Positions 21,844-32,378 of a stretch of 64,000 bases of DNA are shown here, piece by piece. Under the pieces are notes generated by a model that saw only the letters and a program-made list of their open reading frames with translations, was not told the DNA's origin and searched no databases. Within the stretch, counting starts at the first letter, position 1; the number at the start of each line of letters is the position of its first letter. The translations under genes were made by a program, and so were the position numbers. The stretch lies in contig MU004181.1 of the NCBI GenBank assembly GCA_010093605.1, positions 3,068,215 to 3,132,214 of the forward strand. The letters run 5' to 3'. The DNA comes from Lophium mytilinum. Its lineage: Eukaryota > Ascomycota > Dothideomycetes > Mytilinidiales > Mytilinidiaceae.

Positions 21844-23669
21844 ATGGCCGAACAACCGCAATCTCGCGGCAGCACGCCCGGTGCCGCCCCTCCTTTACGA
21901 CGCCCGCTTGAAGACGACCACCATGCGCCCGCTGTTTCATCCCCACTCAACCCCAATCCAGATGGTGCAGCGCGGTCGCGTCCGGCGCGTCCCCCGCCTC
22001 GAGAACAGCGCGAGAAACGTGAGACGTTGAAGAAGAGAGAGGCCTCCGCAAGCGCACGGGGAGGCACACCGAATCCGAAGAGCAAGAAGAATGGAGTCTC
22101 TACACCCTCGCCTATGCGATACAGCGTCCCGGAACCCAAAGTGTCAGATTATGAAGTGCCAAAGGATGGCATCTTTGCGTCGCATGAGCCCAGCCCTATT
22201 CTCACTCCAAACGAGCAGACAGAGTTAAAAAAAGCTGTGGATCAGTCAGTATATTGGGACTCTTCAACACAGGTGAGGCTAACATCACTACCAGTGCCTG
22301 GAACAAGAAAGGCTACCGCTACACCCACTGCGTCGCCGATCCTCACTTTCGCCATAAGCAATTCTACCGGCAATCAGATTCTCGTCCCTATGGTCCACGA
22401 ATGAGCCATGAAGATTGCGACAAATGGTTCCACTTCGACGAGTCGGCAAGCATGGTCACAAATGAGAAAGGATGGCGAATGGGACGAGGCAATGTTGTGG
22501 CCCGCGAAGGACGGTTCTACTACGAAGTGAAGATCCTAAAAGGCATACCAACAGACGGACCACCTGCTTTGAAGCACTCAGAAAACGGACACCCCATTGC
22601 ACAGCCGCACGTGCGCATGGGCTGGGCGAGAAGAGAGGCACCTTTGGACGCGCCGGTGGGGTTCGATGGGTACAGCTACGCTATCACTGACTTACGACTG
22701 GAGACAATACACCGCTCGCGGGCGAGCAAGATATTCAAACCTCTACCAAAGGGCACAAAAGCTAAACACATGAAAGCTCGCCCCCCTCTTGGGAAGCCGT
22801 CGCCAGTGGAGTATATCACCGACATGGACGTTCGCGAGGGCGATGTCATCGGACTTGAGATTCAGCTGCCATCGCTATCTATGCACCGGAAAGTTGTGGA
22901 AGGAATATACAACCCAGCTGTAGACATAGGAGACGGATTTGATGCGTCGCCTCATTCTTCTGGCCCAAGGGATCCCTTGAATATGGATAAGCCATTAGAC
23001 ATCATAAGAGACCGTATTCCCGTTCCGTACAAAGGAAGCTTCTATTTCGAGCAGCTAGACTACGTCGCTACTAAGCCTATGGAATCATACTCGGATAGAG
23101 GGCCAGCAACCAAGACTATCCTATCCCCCAATCACGAAGATCCCCCATTACGGTCACTGCCACAATCGGCAATCAAGGTTTACAAGAATGGAAAAGAGGT
23201 AGGCATCGCATTCGAGAATCTCCTATCATTCCTCCCACCAGCGAGCGCTCCATCGGCGCCAGCTGGTGCTAGGCTCGGCTTCGACGACGGAATGGTTGGC
23301 TATTTTCCGTCCATTGCAGCCTTTTGCGGCGGCATAGCTCAAGTCAATTTTGGTCCGGATTTCTGGTGTCCACCCGAAGAGATTGTCAACCAGTCGAAGG
23401 ATGTTGACATGGCTGGAAGTGATAATAATGATGGCATACCCGAAGGCAGGAAGCTGCGCGCGATTGGGGACAGATACAAGGAGCAAATTGCTGAAGACGT
23501 CGTATGGGATATTATCGATGAAGTGGACTTCTTCACCCAGGATGGTGGTTGGGACTATAGAGGCGAATTCGACCCTAGTATCAGTGCGATCAAAGCTACA
23601 CCGACTGCCAGAGGCATGGCTGGAGGCTTGGATGACGGCGTTGGCGTGGAAGTTGGGCGACGGTACTAA
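21844..23669 (+). CDS. BRE2: COMPASS complex subunit Bre2 (Ash2-like SPRY protein)
   Basis: 591 aa from exons 21844-22244 and 22295-23669; the 50-nt intron (GTCAGT...CCAG, GGCTAAC branch) joins AVDH to AWNKKGYRYTH. The N-terminus is disordered, Pro/Arg-rich. The SPRY domain starts at GYRYTHCVADP and contains GWRMGRGNVVAREGRFYYEV, HVRMGWARREAPLDAPVG and FDGYSYAITD, the Ash2/Bre2 core that binds Sdc1/Dpy30 and stimulates Set1 H3K4 methylation. The second part, after a long SPRY insertion, reads YKNGKEVGIAFENLLSFLPP and GYFPSIAAFCGG. The C-terminal EQIAEDVVWDIIDEVDFF fits the Dpy30-binding helix. Nuclear. Larger than the yeast protein because of the tail and insertions. Confidence 0.93.
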
Positions 23670-24000
23670 TGCCGCAAATGAACGGCGTGTTGACTCTGGA
23701 GTTCGGTACCCACGGCGCACGCAGTACCATGTTGTTAGAGGTGTATACTATTCTTCTACTACTTCAGTGTCCTCGGGTCTGAAACCTCCTCTAATAGCCC
23801 AGTGTTGTTCATGGTTAGCCCACGAGCGCTCGAAACCCATTGCGGCACATTGAAGTCCTCAAGGTAGCAGTAAATCAGCATGCACTGCACATGTCGACCG
23901 TAAAAAATCTAATCCATTGACTGCTATACCCTTTCAGCTCTTTCTGCTCACGTGGCCTGAATGGGGGTGTCAGAGGACTGGAAGCTCCTACAGGGATCCT
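23670..24000. other. Convergent 3' intergenic region
   Basis: 331 bp between BRE2 and the ankyrin gene; nothing recognisable. Confidence 0.5.
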
Positions 24001-24935
24001 TCAGTATGGTCTCATGAGATCCACCTTCTCGTTAGCCTTGGACCTGGTCGCGTACTCCCGGACTGTCATATCGACCCAGGATACTCTCCGCTCTGGATCC
24101 GCTCCCTTCTCTAACAACCCTTTAGCCTCTTGCACTCTTCCCGGCTTAATTGTGCAGAATAGTGGCGTCCCCCATACCCCCTCCCCGGACCTTACCGCAT
24201 CATCAACTGCATTTACATCCAGTCCGATGCCAACCAAGTACTCCATCATAGGAATCCTAGATCCGGGTGGGGCATCGAATCCAGCGCGAGCAGCGGAGTG
24301 AAGAGGGGACGCATTAGAGATATCTGCACCATGGGCAACAAGAAGGGCAAACATCTCCGGCGTGGAATAGGCTGCTGCAGCGTCGAGAGCGGCGCCAGAG
24401 TTCTGCATTGGACGGATCTCATATGAATGACGCTCTTGGGGACATAGTGGTGGACCTAGATTGGGGTTTGCGCCTTGCGATAGAAGATACCGGACAAAGG
24501 CCTCGTCGTTACGTGCGACGACTGTACTGTGTACACGGTCAGCATATCATAGCGTATTGATGTGAATGAAGGTGCTTACGGAAGAATAACATTGCCGAAA
24601 GGCCATGGATCATTTACACAAAACCCAAACTCGATCAGCAGTTTCACTGCTTCCACCGAATCTACATAATACATTGTCCCAGCATGCCACTTGACTCCGA
24701 GTTCTAGGAGGCAACGGGCTATGTCAAGCCGTCCCGCCTTGAAAGCATCGGTGAGTCCCCACGTAAGTGAGCCGTCGTTCCGGTCGCGGCCAGATGCTAG
24801 CTGCGAAACTACAGCTACGTCGCCCGTCTTCGACCGACAGGCTTCAAGGAAAGCAGGAAGGGATGGATCGGCTGGGTTGAGAACTCGAACCATTACTGCG
24901 CTGGGCTCTAGGCCCGGCGGCGGTGAATAAGGCAT
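24001..24935 (-). CDS. Ankyrin-repeat protein
   Basis: 293 aa from exons 24580-24935 and 24001-24526 (53-nt intron). At least five ankyrin units are visible: GLTDAFKAGRLDIARCLLEL, the degenerate SVEAVKLLIEFGFCVND, NDEAFVRYLLSQGANPN, YSTPEMFALLVAHGADISN with SPLHSAARAG, and GTPLFCTIKPGRVQEAKGLL with EKGADPERR. The end VREYATRSKANEKVDLMRPY is a typical capping helix. No other domain, signal or membrane segment. Such short single-domain ankyrin proteins are abundant in filamentous ascomycetes and mostly uncharacterised; a scaffold role is the only safe statement. Confidence 0.85.
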
Positions 24936-25569
24936 CTTCAAGGGTATGAAAACAGCTTGAAGCAAGTTCAGAGGAGAGGTAGGTATATACTCCAACTTGA
25001 GGCCCAATCTTAAGACTGTGGTTTGGGCAGATGTGTTTGGGATGTGGCGGCACGATAGAAGTTGTACTTCCTCTGGACAAGGCCGTGGTGAATGATCCTA
25101 TGCTATTTTCGTCCATCTGACTAGATTCCGATGGTTTGGGCCTTTGAGTTTCATCCCTCCGAGCCAAGGCGTCCCAAGTAACCCCTGTCAAACTTCCCGC
25201 CGCTAGAATAATCGCGGGTATTTAGAGCACCCCCTATTCCATTGGTGACCAGTTTGATACTTCTACCACATATCAAAACAGCCACAAATTTCGCCGAGCA
25301 CTATATAATTGTATTCCTATGATCCAAGACTGAGGCAGATCTAGTGCTGGAGTCTCCACGGATCCGAACGGCAACTCTTGACGCTTTGTTCTATTCTAAG
25401 CGCCCTGGCGCCAGACATGCTGCAACAATGTTCGGTTCCCAGCGAATTCGAAACCCTAGACCCCACAAGGTACTTGGATATAAACATCGGGCATATCTCT
25501 GGTAAGAGTGAACTACGGCGGTTCGGCTAAGAAAAGCAGCGCTACCCTACCGATTTCAGCGCTTAACTT

Positions 25570-25925
25570 CGAAAAACGCAAGGCTGCGGCGTGGGTTTCA
25601 TTTCAAACACACAAGAAGGGAAAATCTACCCTACTTGGTTGGCTGAATGTGCCAAGGGACCCACCCATAAAGGATGCTTTTTGTGGGTATGTTATGCAGC
25701 GGTTAAACCAAAGAAAGGCAAGGCTGTATATTGCGACGTTGGTTAGATTCTAAAGACTCGATTGGTGAAAATCCAACCTTCTTAGTTGGTTGACTGTACC
25801 ACAGGACCTACCCGCCAATGCCACCCCAAACATCGAGGCAAGTCTGCTGGCATATCTTTCGTCGGGATTGCGGCGTATGACTAGCAATATTAGGCAGGGC
25901 TGCGGCGTAGGTTTGATTTCGAGAA
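25570..25925. repeat. Degenerate direct repeats
   Basis: The words GGCTGCGGCGTGGGTTTCAT (about 25585) and GGCTGCGGCGTAGGTTTGAT (about 25898), and GAAAATCTACCCTACTTGGT (about 25620) and GAAAATCCAACCTTCTTAGT (about 25767), are diverged copies with different spacings. Differences are mostly transitions. It looks like the remains of a small repeat rather than a gene; the family is unknown. Confidence 0.45.
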
Positions 25926-26035
25926 TTTATTTATGCATAGGACGATAATCTATACCTACTGCCCTTTGGGACTGAAAGTCCTGCGGACCTTTAATATGTC
26001 TTTCGTACCCCTTCATATATGTTGAAGTATATGAC

Positions 26036-26107
26036 TTTCGTTCATCACATTCGTTTCGTTTATCACATCCGTTTCGTTCATCACATCCGTTTCGTTCATC
26101 ACGTCCC
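26036..26107. repeat. 18-bp tandem repeat, about four copies
   Basis: The unit TTTCGTTCATCACATCCG occurs about four times in a row with one to three changes per copy, ending 75 bp before the start of the secreted-protein gene. It could be part of the 5' UTR or promoter. Confidence 0.8.
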
Positions 26108-27359
26108 GAGCATATTGACCCCTACGTCTTCATCACTCTTTTCACATTCGTTCATACAATGGCAACGAGACCTCACTTTACCATGAAGGCGTACTTGTTC
26201 ATTCTTTTACAAAGTTATTTGGTCCTTGTCTCAGCACAAACTGCTAGCGGAACAGGAACGGCTGTCATCACCAATGGAATACCAAGACCGCCGCCCATTT
26301 TACCTTTATATCCTATCCCTATAAATAGTACCGGAATACTGGGAGGAACCGGACCAGGAGTGACTCCAAGCACATCGCAACCCAAAACGACGTTTTCGTC
26401 GGGAACTGCTGCAGGCACGAGCTCATCAGCTTTAGTCGCAGTCCCGTTCTCATTAAGTTCAGCGTCAGTCACTACCTCTTCAGTGAACGGACCGTTAGAT
26501 ACTACATCCGCCCCGACCGAGAGCACGAACAGTTTTCCGATCTCGAGCTCTTCCATTTTATTATCTCCCGATTCAAGCGAAAGTGTGTCTTCTTCGTCGA
26601 GCTTGCAATCAACCATAGCAACTGAGCCTACGACCACACCTACTGCCACCGCGATTACGTCTTCGAGAACCGGATCAATTACCGCAGCTCCCTCAAGTAC
26701 GAACATTATTCTGCCATCTGGAATTATCCTCACACCAGCCACTGCCGTCCTTGGTACGACAGGCACTGAGATTAAGACCAGCGCTTCAGACCTCTCAAGC
26801 TTGATAATAGGCATATTCCCAATTATTCAACAATGGATCGATGACCCCGGACATCAGCCTCCTAAAGTCACGGCAGTAACGGACGGGCTCAACAATATAC
26901 TTCCTAGAGCATCCGAGTTCTTGAATAGGCTACCGAAACCCACCGATCCGATTGAACCATGTCAAAAAGGATCATCGAGGCGTTCACTTCAAAAGAGGTC
27001 ATTCCTTGACGGCTTGTTCAAATCGGTATTCAATCTAGTCACTTGTGTTGTTGACGACGGAAATAAGCTGAAAGACGGCATTACCGAGGGAGTTGAGGAC
27101 ACTGTGAAGACACTTACGAATGACTTAAGACCGATGATTGATGCTCTTAACAAAGTTGACCCTGGCGACGACTCCGACCCGTCTGCCTCAGTATCTAGTC
27201 AGCAGAGCTCTTCCCGGCAGTCTTCGTCCTCGTCGTCCTCCTCCTGCAGCTTGGAGACCGTAAGCAATTGTCAAATTGCTTGCACAGCAACAGCAATCAC
27301 GACAGTAGGCGGAGCTAATATAGGAGCGGATGGCGAAGCATGTAGAACAATCTGCAGAA

Positions 27360-27484
27360 TGTTGGACTGAAAAACCCCAAACAATATCGGATGAGACAAG
27401 CTGTTTGAGACAAACCCATCTGTAGCCTATATCAGAAGAATCAACCCCCTCCTAACGGAGGGTATGGGTTTCCGAATTTCAACA
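27360..27484 (+). repeat. Left terminal repeat of TRIM-like element 1
   Basis: 125 bp, TG...CA bounded, matches 27897-28021. Confidence 0.9.
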
Positions 27485-27896
27485 TGGTAGCTCAGATGGT
27501 TATTCACCAATTTGCCGGGGCCCATCCACCCTATCAGGGGGTGTAAAACATCTGCTCACCACCCACAGCTATTCACCACTTGCGCCTATCCACCACTCGC
27601 TATTGTACCGTGGCCGACCAGATGAATCCAAGCAGCTGTATCCGACACCTAGGGCAGATGAATCCGTTTCCCACGAGCCTGAGAGCCGTGATGAGAGCCT
27701 GTACCTGGAATCGTTTGAGAACCGTCTGCAGAGAGCCTGCCGGAGCGGATGGTGCGAAGGAAGGGAGGATACGGAGGACAAGGAAGAGAGAATGGGGCGG
27801 CATTTACTAGACAAGAAGGCTGTTTATTACGGAAGGAGGTCAGCATTTACCATCGAGAAGGGGGCCAAGAGTATCGTTTGTGGTTTTCTGGGGGAG

Positions 27897-28021
27897 TGTT
27901 GGACTGAAAAACCCCAAACAATATCGGATGAGACAAGCTGTTTGAGACAAACCCATCTGTAGCCTATATCAGAAGAATCAACCCCCTCCTAACGGAGGGT
28001 ATGGGTTTCCGAATTTCAACA
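27897..28021 (+). repeat. Right terminal repeat of TRIM-like element 1
   Basis: 125 bp, matches 27360-27484; followed by target copy CAGAA at 28022-28026. Confidence 0.9.
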
Positions 28022-29639
28022 CAGAACACCTATCACAGCGTGTAGTGCTACTGCGGTAACATCAGTGTTTACGTCTACTGTAACATCTACCTCTTCAGGA
28101 TTTCAGATATGCTCCCCCGGTTGCTCAGAATGTGCACATAATAAGGCGCCACCACAGCCCACGGGCATCAACCTCTCAGGCGTAATGACGGCGTCTAACG
28201 GTCACCTTTTCCTTCCCCCGGAGACCTCACTACCCGCGGATGAAACTCTCGCAGCCCGTGGTACGTATCCAAAAGAAACCAGCACCCCAGGCCAAGGACC
28301 TTCCAAGAGAGCACTCTTCAATCCCAAAGATGCGCTTTTCAGTAACGTGAAGGACTTCATTCTATTTCAACTCGTTATGGCAACTATTCTTGACCACGGC
28401 GAAACCGCCAGTGTCTGCTCGACTGCTATGACTTATACCTTAACAGACGTTCCGGATCTCTGGGCAGTGGTTAATCTTTACGGCTGCACATCCGTTATTG
28501 TGGTCTCCCGAAAGCGAATATGGATGTCGCACTTTTGGGAGGGCCCTTCCTTCCTACAGCCCAACAACTTCCGTCCGGAAGTTCTCGATGCAATGCGCAA
28601 CGGCGGTGCAGGCATCCAGCAAGGAATTGCCGCATTCACAGGCCCCGGTGGCGATTTCGAAAACACACCAGAGAACAAAGTCCGTGCCTTCATTGTCACG
28701 CCGTATCGGCGTGGTGAATTTAATCCGGCACACGATGATTGGCAATTTCCGTCTGAAATTGGAAAAATGAGAGATGTATTGCACGACATCTTAGGAAGGG
28801 AAGACGAATTGATGTACGTTCTACCCAAACTTACTACCTAGGTTAATGCTAATTCACCAAAAGCATTCCATATATTACCCGAGGGCGCGACCCGGGAGTC
28901 CCTGGTGCTCCTGGCTTTTACACCATGCCTTACGGTAAGGTCATAGTCCAATATGACCCTTTGCAAGCGCGTATGCAGGGGCCTGGGGGTGCCAGTTGCA
29001 AAGGGCCCAGCTCGAGGTACTGAGAGCCCTTCCCTACCAGTATTAGTGAAGCTACATATCGGATACTTATTGCACTTTACCTTTGTAGATATGGGTCGAA
29101 GATAACCCACAGTATCGATACCGGGATTACTGGCAAGCTTTGCCAAACCAGGTTGTGCCGCTACCACTTTCTCAGTCTGGCCAAATGAAGCGAGTGCTTC
29201 CATCACCTCCACTTACGGAGGTAGATGAGGATGACTGGGAAGAATTTCGTGAACCGCTCAAGCGGCAAGATGGTGGCTCTTGTCCTCTAGCCAATAGTGC
29301 TCTTTCCGCATCTAGTTCTGTCTCTGCCGCTGAAACAGCATCCAGCCAGGCCGTAGAGCCGACGACAGCACAGACCGGAGATCCTACGACACTACAAACC
29401 AAAGACCCGACAACACTCCAGACCGTCACTGTCTCGAACTCCATCTCAACAGCTCCTAGTCCGCCTTCACCAGCGACTGAGCCTCCACCAGCACTAGATC
29501 CGGCCCCCTCGCCTTCTTCACTGCCAGCATATTCTTGTAAACCGCCGTAAGTTGTACAAAGCTATACTAAAGGAAAATATATTAACAAACGCTAGCCTTG
29601 ACGAACCCTCCGCAACTCGGTGTTTATGTTACCCAGTGA

Positions 29640-30278
29640 ATTGTGTCAAGCTTTGCGAAGGAGTAGAACTGAAAAAGGGTGAGAATGGGTGTGATGATCA
29701 ATGCAATGGATGTCAGGTTTGAGTTGAGTAGGGGAGCTGCAAAACGAAGGGCTTGACTCCTAGGAGGTATTGATAGGGATGTATTAGTATTGTACACATA
29801 GGAAGTGGTAAGCAAGGGAGCGCGGAGGTGCATCGGAAGGCACTACGGTTCGAGACTTAGGACCCGGAAACTGGAACATAGTGAGACTACCATCTCAAAA
29901 GGCAGGGGGATAGCACAATGCTCAGACAGGTCTGGGGGCTCAGACTTGCTGTGATTAGTTTTGAGGGTGGAATTGAATAGTAATGATTTGAAGTCATAAC
30001 TTCAACCTATCTTATCTGCTATCAATGATGCTGCCTGCCCAAACCATGCTCTGCCTCAGCTCATAGAGTATCCAATGCCCACCCGCTGATCTGTTGAAGC
30101 CAACACCTGCTGATCTGTCGAAGCCAATATGCTGATTTAGATAATTAGACGCCTGCTTCCTTGACTCCATCAGGGCTACCACCAGAAACTGCCCGTCATC
30201 CTAGGATCATCTTATAGCTGCTTGATGTGGTTGAGTAGCCAGGACTGACTGGTCGGCAAAGCCATCCGGGGCTGAAGG
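29640..30278. other. Intergenic with a short duplicated motif
   Basis: No gene. At about 30083-30136 the phrase GCTGATCTGTTGAAGCCAA is repeated nearly exactly (second copy with TCGAAG), with a third partial match GCTGATTTAG after it. Confidence 0.5.
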
Positions 30279-32378
30279 TTAGACATCATAGGGAGACAGC
30301 ACGTCCTCCCATCCTTTCTTCTCCTTGTAGAGCTCCCAGAACTTTCTGAAGACTCTCCTCTCGATGAAACTCAAGATGGCGGCTTCGTTCATTTCAGCTT
30401 GCCCCCCACGGTACTTTTCGAATTCGGTCAAAAGCACTACCATCTCCCGTGACCCAACGATATCCTCCGGTCTACTCCAATCAACCTCATCATATCCACC
30501 GAGGTGTTGTGCGTGTGGGAGGATTACGAAACGCGCGAAGGCAGCAATGGCCTCGACATGTTCTGGCAGCAGCGGCTTCCCATCGCTACGAGCGAGGAAG
30601 ACAGAGCCAGGACACGTCTGATATAGCTCTGCTTTCATAGCCACATCAATATCGTTACTAGTGAGTTTGTTGTTAAGGCGCCGGGTATTGAAGTGAAGGA
30701 ATGAGACCAAAGGGTTGCGGGATGCGGCAACAGTCCACGCGCGATCCGGAGCCACCTGCCAAGTGCGTATTGGGATTTCAAGACGATTGGTGAAGGAAGG
30801 TTTGACGCTAGTACGATTGATGCCGTCAGAGGTATATAAGTCGGCGATACGCGGCAGTTCCGTTGTTCGTACCCACTTCCCCTGAGGATGGAGGCGGGGA
30901 AGGAGGATCTTGCGAGCGGAGGCGGTCCCTCTGATCAGGCGTTCGCCATCGCAGTCTATGCAGACAGCTTCGACCCTCCCAGTACGTGGTGCTTGTTTTG
31001 GTGGTCCCTCTTCTGTGAATGCAAGCCATGCGTCGTTCTGGAGATCGGACACGGATAGTGCGTCAACAACGTAACGATAATCCGAGGGTTCCAGATCGCG
31101 GAGAGACCCATCGCATAGAGTAGCGCACACAACGACGGAGCCTACCCAGCGGAGTGGACTCAGGTAGGCGGTTGCAATGGATATGCATTTGTTGGCTGAG
31201 GAAGAGTCTGTAATGGAGGGTGCTCGGTAAAATATAGTGAGGTCGTCATGCAACTCGCGGCCTAAGATGCCATTCCGGGAAATAGTCGCTGTCATAATGC
31301 CGCTACCTATCTCTGCCGTGCTGAGACCCGAGGAACGCCCCAGGAGATTCAAATGTATCGCGATCTTTGGGTCATGGCCGCCTTGTAACCAGATCCAACG
31401 TGGTCGGTCGCTCTTAGCTGACATCAAAATTGCACGGTAAGGCTTCGAGGTAGGTCGGAAGTGGCCGGTATAGAGACTGAACGTTCTGCAAAGCGCTTCA
31501 TGTGTTGGGAGGTCTTCCAGCTCGCACTCTGAGCTGCAGTAACGTATGCCCTGGCAATTCTTGCAGGGAACCCCAGGGGCAGAACAGAGGGCGCAGAGGG
31601 CATCTGAGCTAACCTGTTCTGTCTCGGTTTTCGAAGCCTCAGGATTGAAGGTTTCTGTTTGGGCTTTGATAGCGTTGATCCCCTGCTCCTGCTTCAGTCC
31701 AATAGGATTCTTGGAGTTCATGTGCTCTATGTTCTCGCCACCGTGAATACGGTTATCCAATGACCATCTGGCTTTGAACTCCAATTTCTTCTTCACAGAA
31801 AAGCTGTAAAAAGATGGTTTTGCGAGGACATCGTTTTCCGCAAGTGGGTGTTTCGCGTTCTTCTCGCCACCGTGAACATGGTTTTTTAAGGTCCATGCTG
31901 CCTTGAACTCCGGGTTCGTCTTCCCAGAGAAGCCGTAAGTAGATGTGCTTGCGAGAACATCGTTTTCCGCAGGGTGGTGTTTCGCGTTCTTCTCGGACTG
32001 CATCATAGGCTTAGGTTCGCTGGGTATGACAGAGTCAACGGACATAGTATCACTCCCAGAGTCGTCGTTCTTTTCCATCTTGGTATCGATTCGAACTGAA
32101 TTGACCTGAGCGGGTGTGACTTCCGTAGTGTCTACTAGAGTGTTGACTTGAGCAGTGTCACGCTGAGCGGCGTCGACTGAAGGTTGAGGAGGAAGTCGAG
32201 GTATCACCACCTGCGGTGAAGGTCCGCGGCGTGGATTTCTAGGATCGGCGTCAAGGGGACCGCTGGGCGAAGTGAATGGCAACTTTCTCTTTCTGTCTTT
32301 GGTTCCGGATCTGAGGTTATCCGCAACCTTACGCTCGTCGCCGGCGCTGAAGCTGTTGTTATCCTCAGCCTCTACCAT
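30279..32378 (-). CDS. MYND-type zinc finger protein with tandem duplication
   Basis: 699 aa in one frame. Residues 1-128 are disordered and basic (TKDRKRKLPF, a possible nuclear signal). Residues 129-171 and 172-214 are a tandem duplication of 43 residues (EKNAKHHPAENDVLA.../EKNAKHPLAENDVLA..., both ending HGG). The MYND finger is at 262-297: C-x2-C-x6-C-x2-C-x4-YC-x3-C-x7-H-x3-C (CALCSAP, CKNCQGIRYCSSEC, HEALC), a protein-interaction zinc fold. After it comes SKPYRAILMSAKSDRPRWIW and about 350 residues of a conserved fungal C-terminal region without catalytic motifs; there is no SET domain. Many ascomycetes carry expanded families of such MYND proteins; function unknown. Confidence 0.85.
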   Translation of the reverse strand: MVEAEDNNSFSAGDERKVADNLRSGTKDRKRKLPFTSPSGPLDADPRNPRRGPSPQVVIPRLPPQPSVDAAQRDTAQVNTLVDTTEVTPAQVNSVRIDTKMEKNDDSGSDTMSVDSVIPSEPKPMMQSEKNAKHHPAENDVLASTSTYGFSGKTNPEFKAAWTLKNHVHGGEKNAKHPLAENDVLAKPSFYSFSVKKKLEFKARWSLDNRIHGGENIEHMNSKNPIGLKQEQGINAIKAQTETFNPEASKTETEQVSSDALCALCSAPGVPCKNCQGIRYCSSECELEDLPTHEALCRTFSLYTGHFRPTSKPYRAILMSAKSDRPRWIWLQGGHDPKIAIHLNLLGRSSGLSTAEIGSGIMTATISRNGILGRELHDDLTIFYRAPSITDSSSANKCISIATAYLSPLRWVGSVVVCATLCDGSLRDLEPSDYRYVVDALSVSDLQNDAWLAFTEEGPPKQAPRTGRVEAVCIDCDGERLIRGTASARKILLPRLHPQGKWVRTTELPRIADLYTSDGINRTSVKPSFTNRLEIPIRTWQVAPDRAWTVAASRNPLVSFLHFNTRRLNNKLTSNDIDVAMKAELYQTCPGSVFLARSDGKPLLPEHVEAIAAFARFVILPHAQHLGGYDEVDWSRPEDIVGSREMVVLLTEFEKYRGGQAEMNEAAILSFIERRVFRKFWELYKEKKGWEDVLSPYDV
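31737..31994 (-). repeat. Intragenic tandem duplication (2 x 129 bp)
   Basis: Encodes residues 129-214 of the MYND protein. Both units share EKNAKH, AENDVLA, F(S)xK and (H/R)(V/I)HGG; the rest has diverged, so the duplication is not recent. Confidence 0.8.

Larger units (their letters stand above)
24936..26158. other. Intergenic with degenerate repeats and a minisatellite
   Basis: No gene. It contains diverged copies of a short unit (about 25570-25925) and a fourfold 18-bp tandem repeat at 26036-26107, close to the start of the next gene; both are described separately. Confidence 0.5.
27360..28021 (+). mobile_element. Miniature LTR element (TRIM-like), non-coding
   Basis: 662 bp: two direct terminal repeats of 125 bp (27360-27484 and 27897-28021) that I read as identical, starting TGTTGG and ending CAACA, around 412 bp of internal DNA. 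The 5-bp duplication CAGAA lies on both sides (27355-27359 and 28022-28026). The internal DNA begins TGG, as primer-binding sites do, and ends in a purine-rich GGGGGAG. There is no gag or pol, so it is a non-autonomous terminal-repeat element that would depend on a relative. It looks structurally whole, and identical repeats imply a recent insertion. Strand is given from the position of the TGG and purine tract. Confidence 0.88.
26159..29639 (+). pseudogene. Secreted Ser/Thr-rich protein gene split by an LTR miniature element
   Basis: The first block (26159-27359) encodes a signal peptide (MKAYLFILLQSYLVLVSA, from the second Met at 26183), a long Ser/Thr-rich region, a KRS-type processing site region, and a Cys motif (SNCQIACTATAIT). 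Coding sense resumes in the same phase after the element and its second target copy (28022 on), with CSPGCSECAH and a C-terminal domain holding LYGCTSVIVVSRKRIWMSHF, a stretch I recall from many fungal secreted proteins of unknown function. A 50-nt intron (GTACGT donor near 28813), another at about 29030-29086 and one at about 29549-29595 can be drawn; the tail is Pro/Ser-rich. As the DNA stands, the protein stops three codons into the element after 403 aa and loses that domain. The reading phase also does not follow cleanly near 28.98 kb. Function unknown. Confidence 0.7.

Noticed and set aside
26215-26814. 199-codon frame on the minus strand
   Set aside because: Antisense of the Ser/Thr-rich region of the secreted-protein gene; composition (Val/Gly/Glu rich) is what reversed Ser/Thr codons give.
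27485-27560. tRNA gene
   Set aside because: Only an A-box-like stretch; no B box, no cloverleaf partner stems and no terminator.
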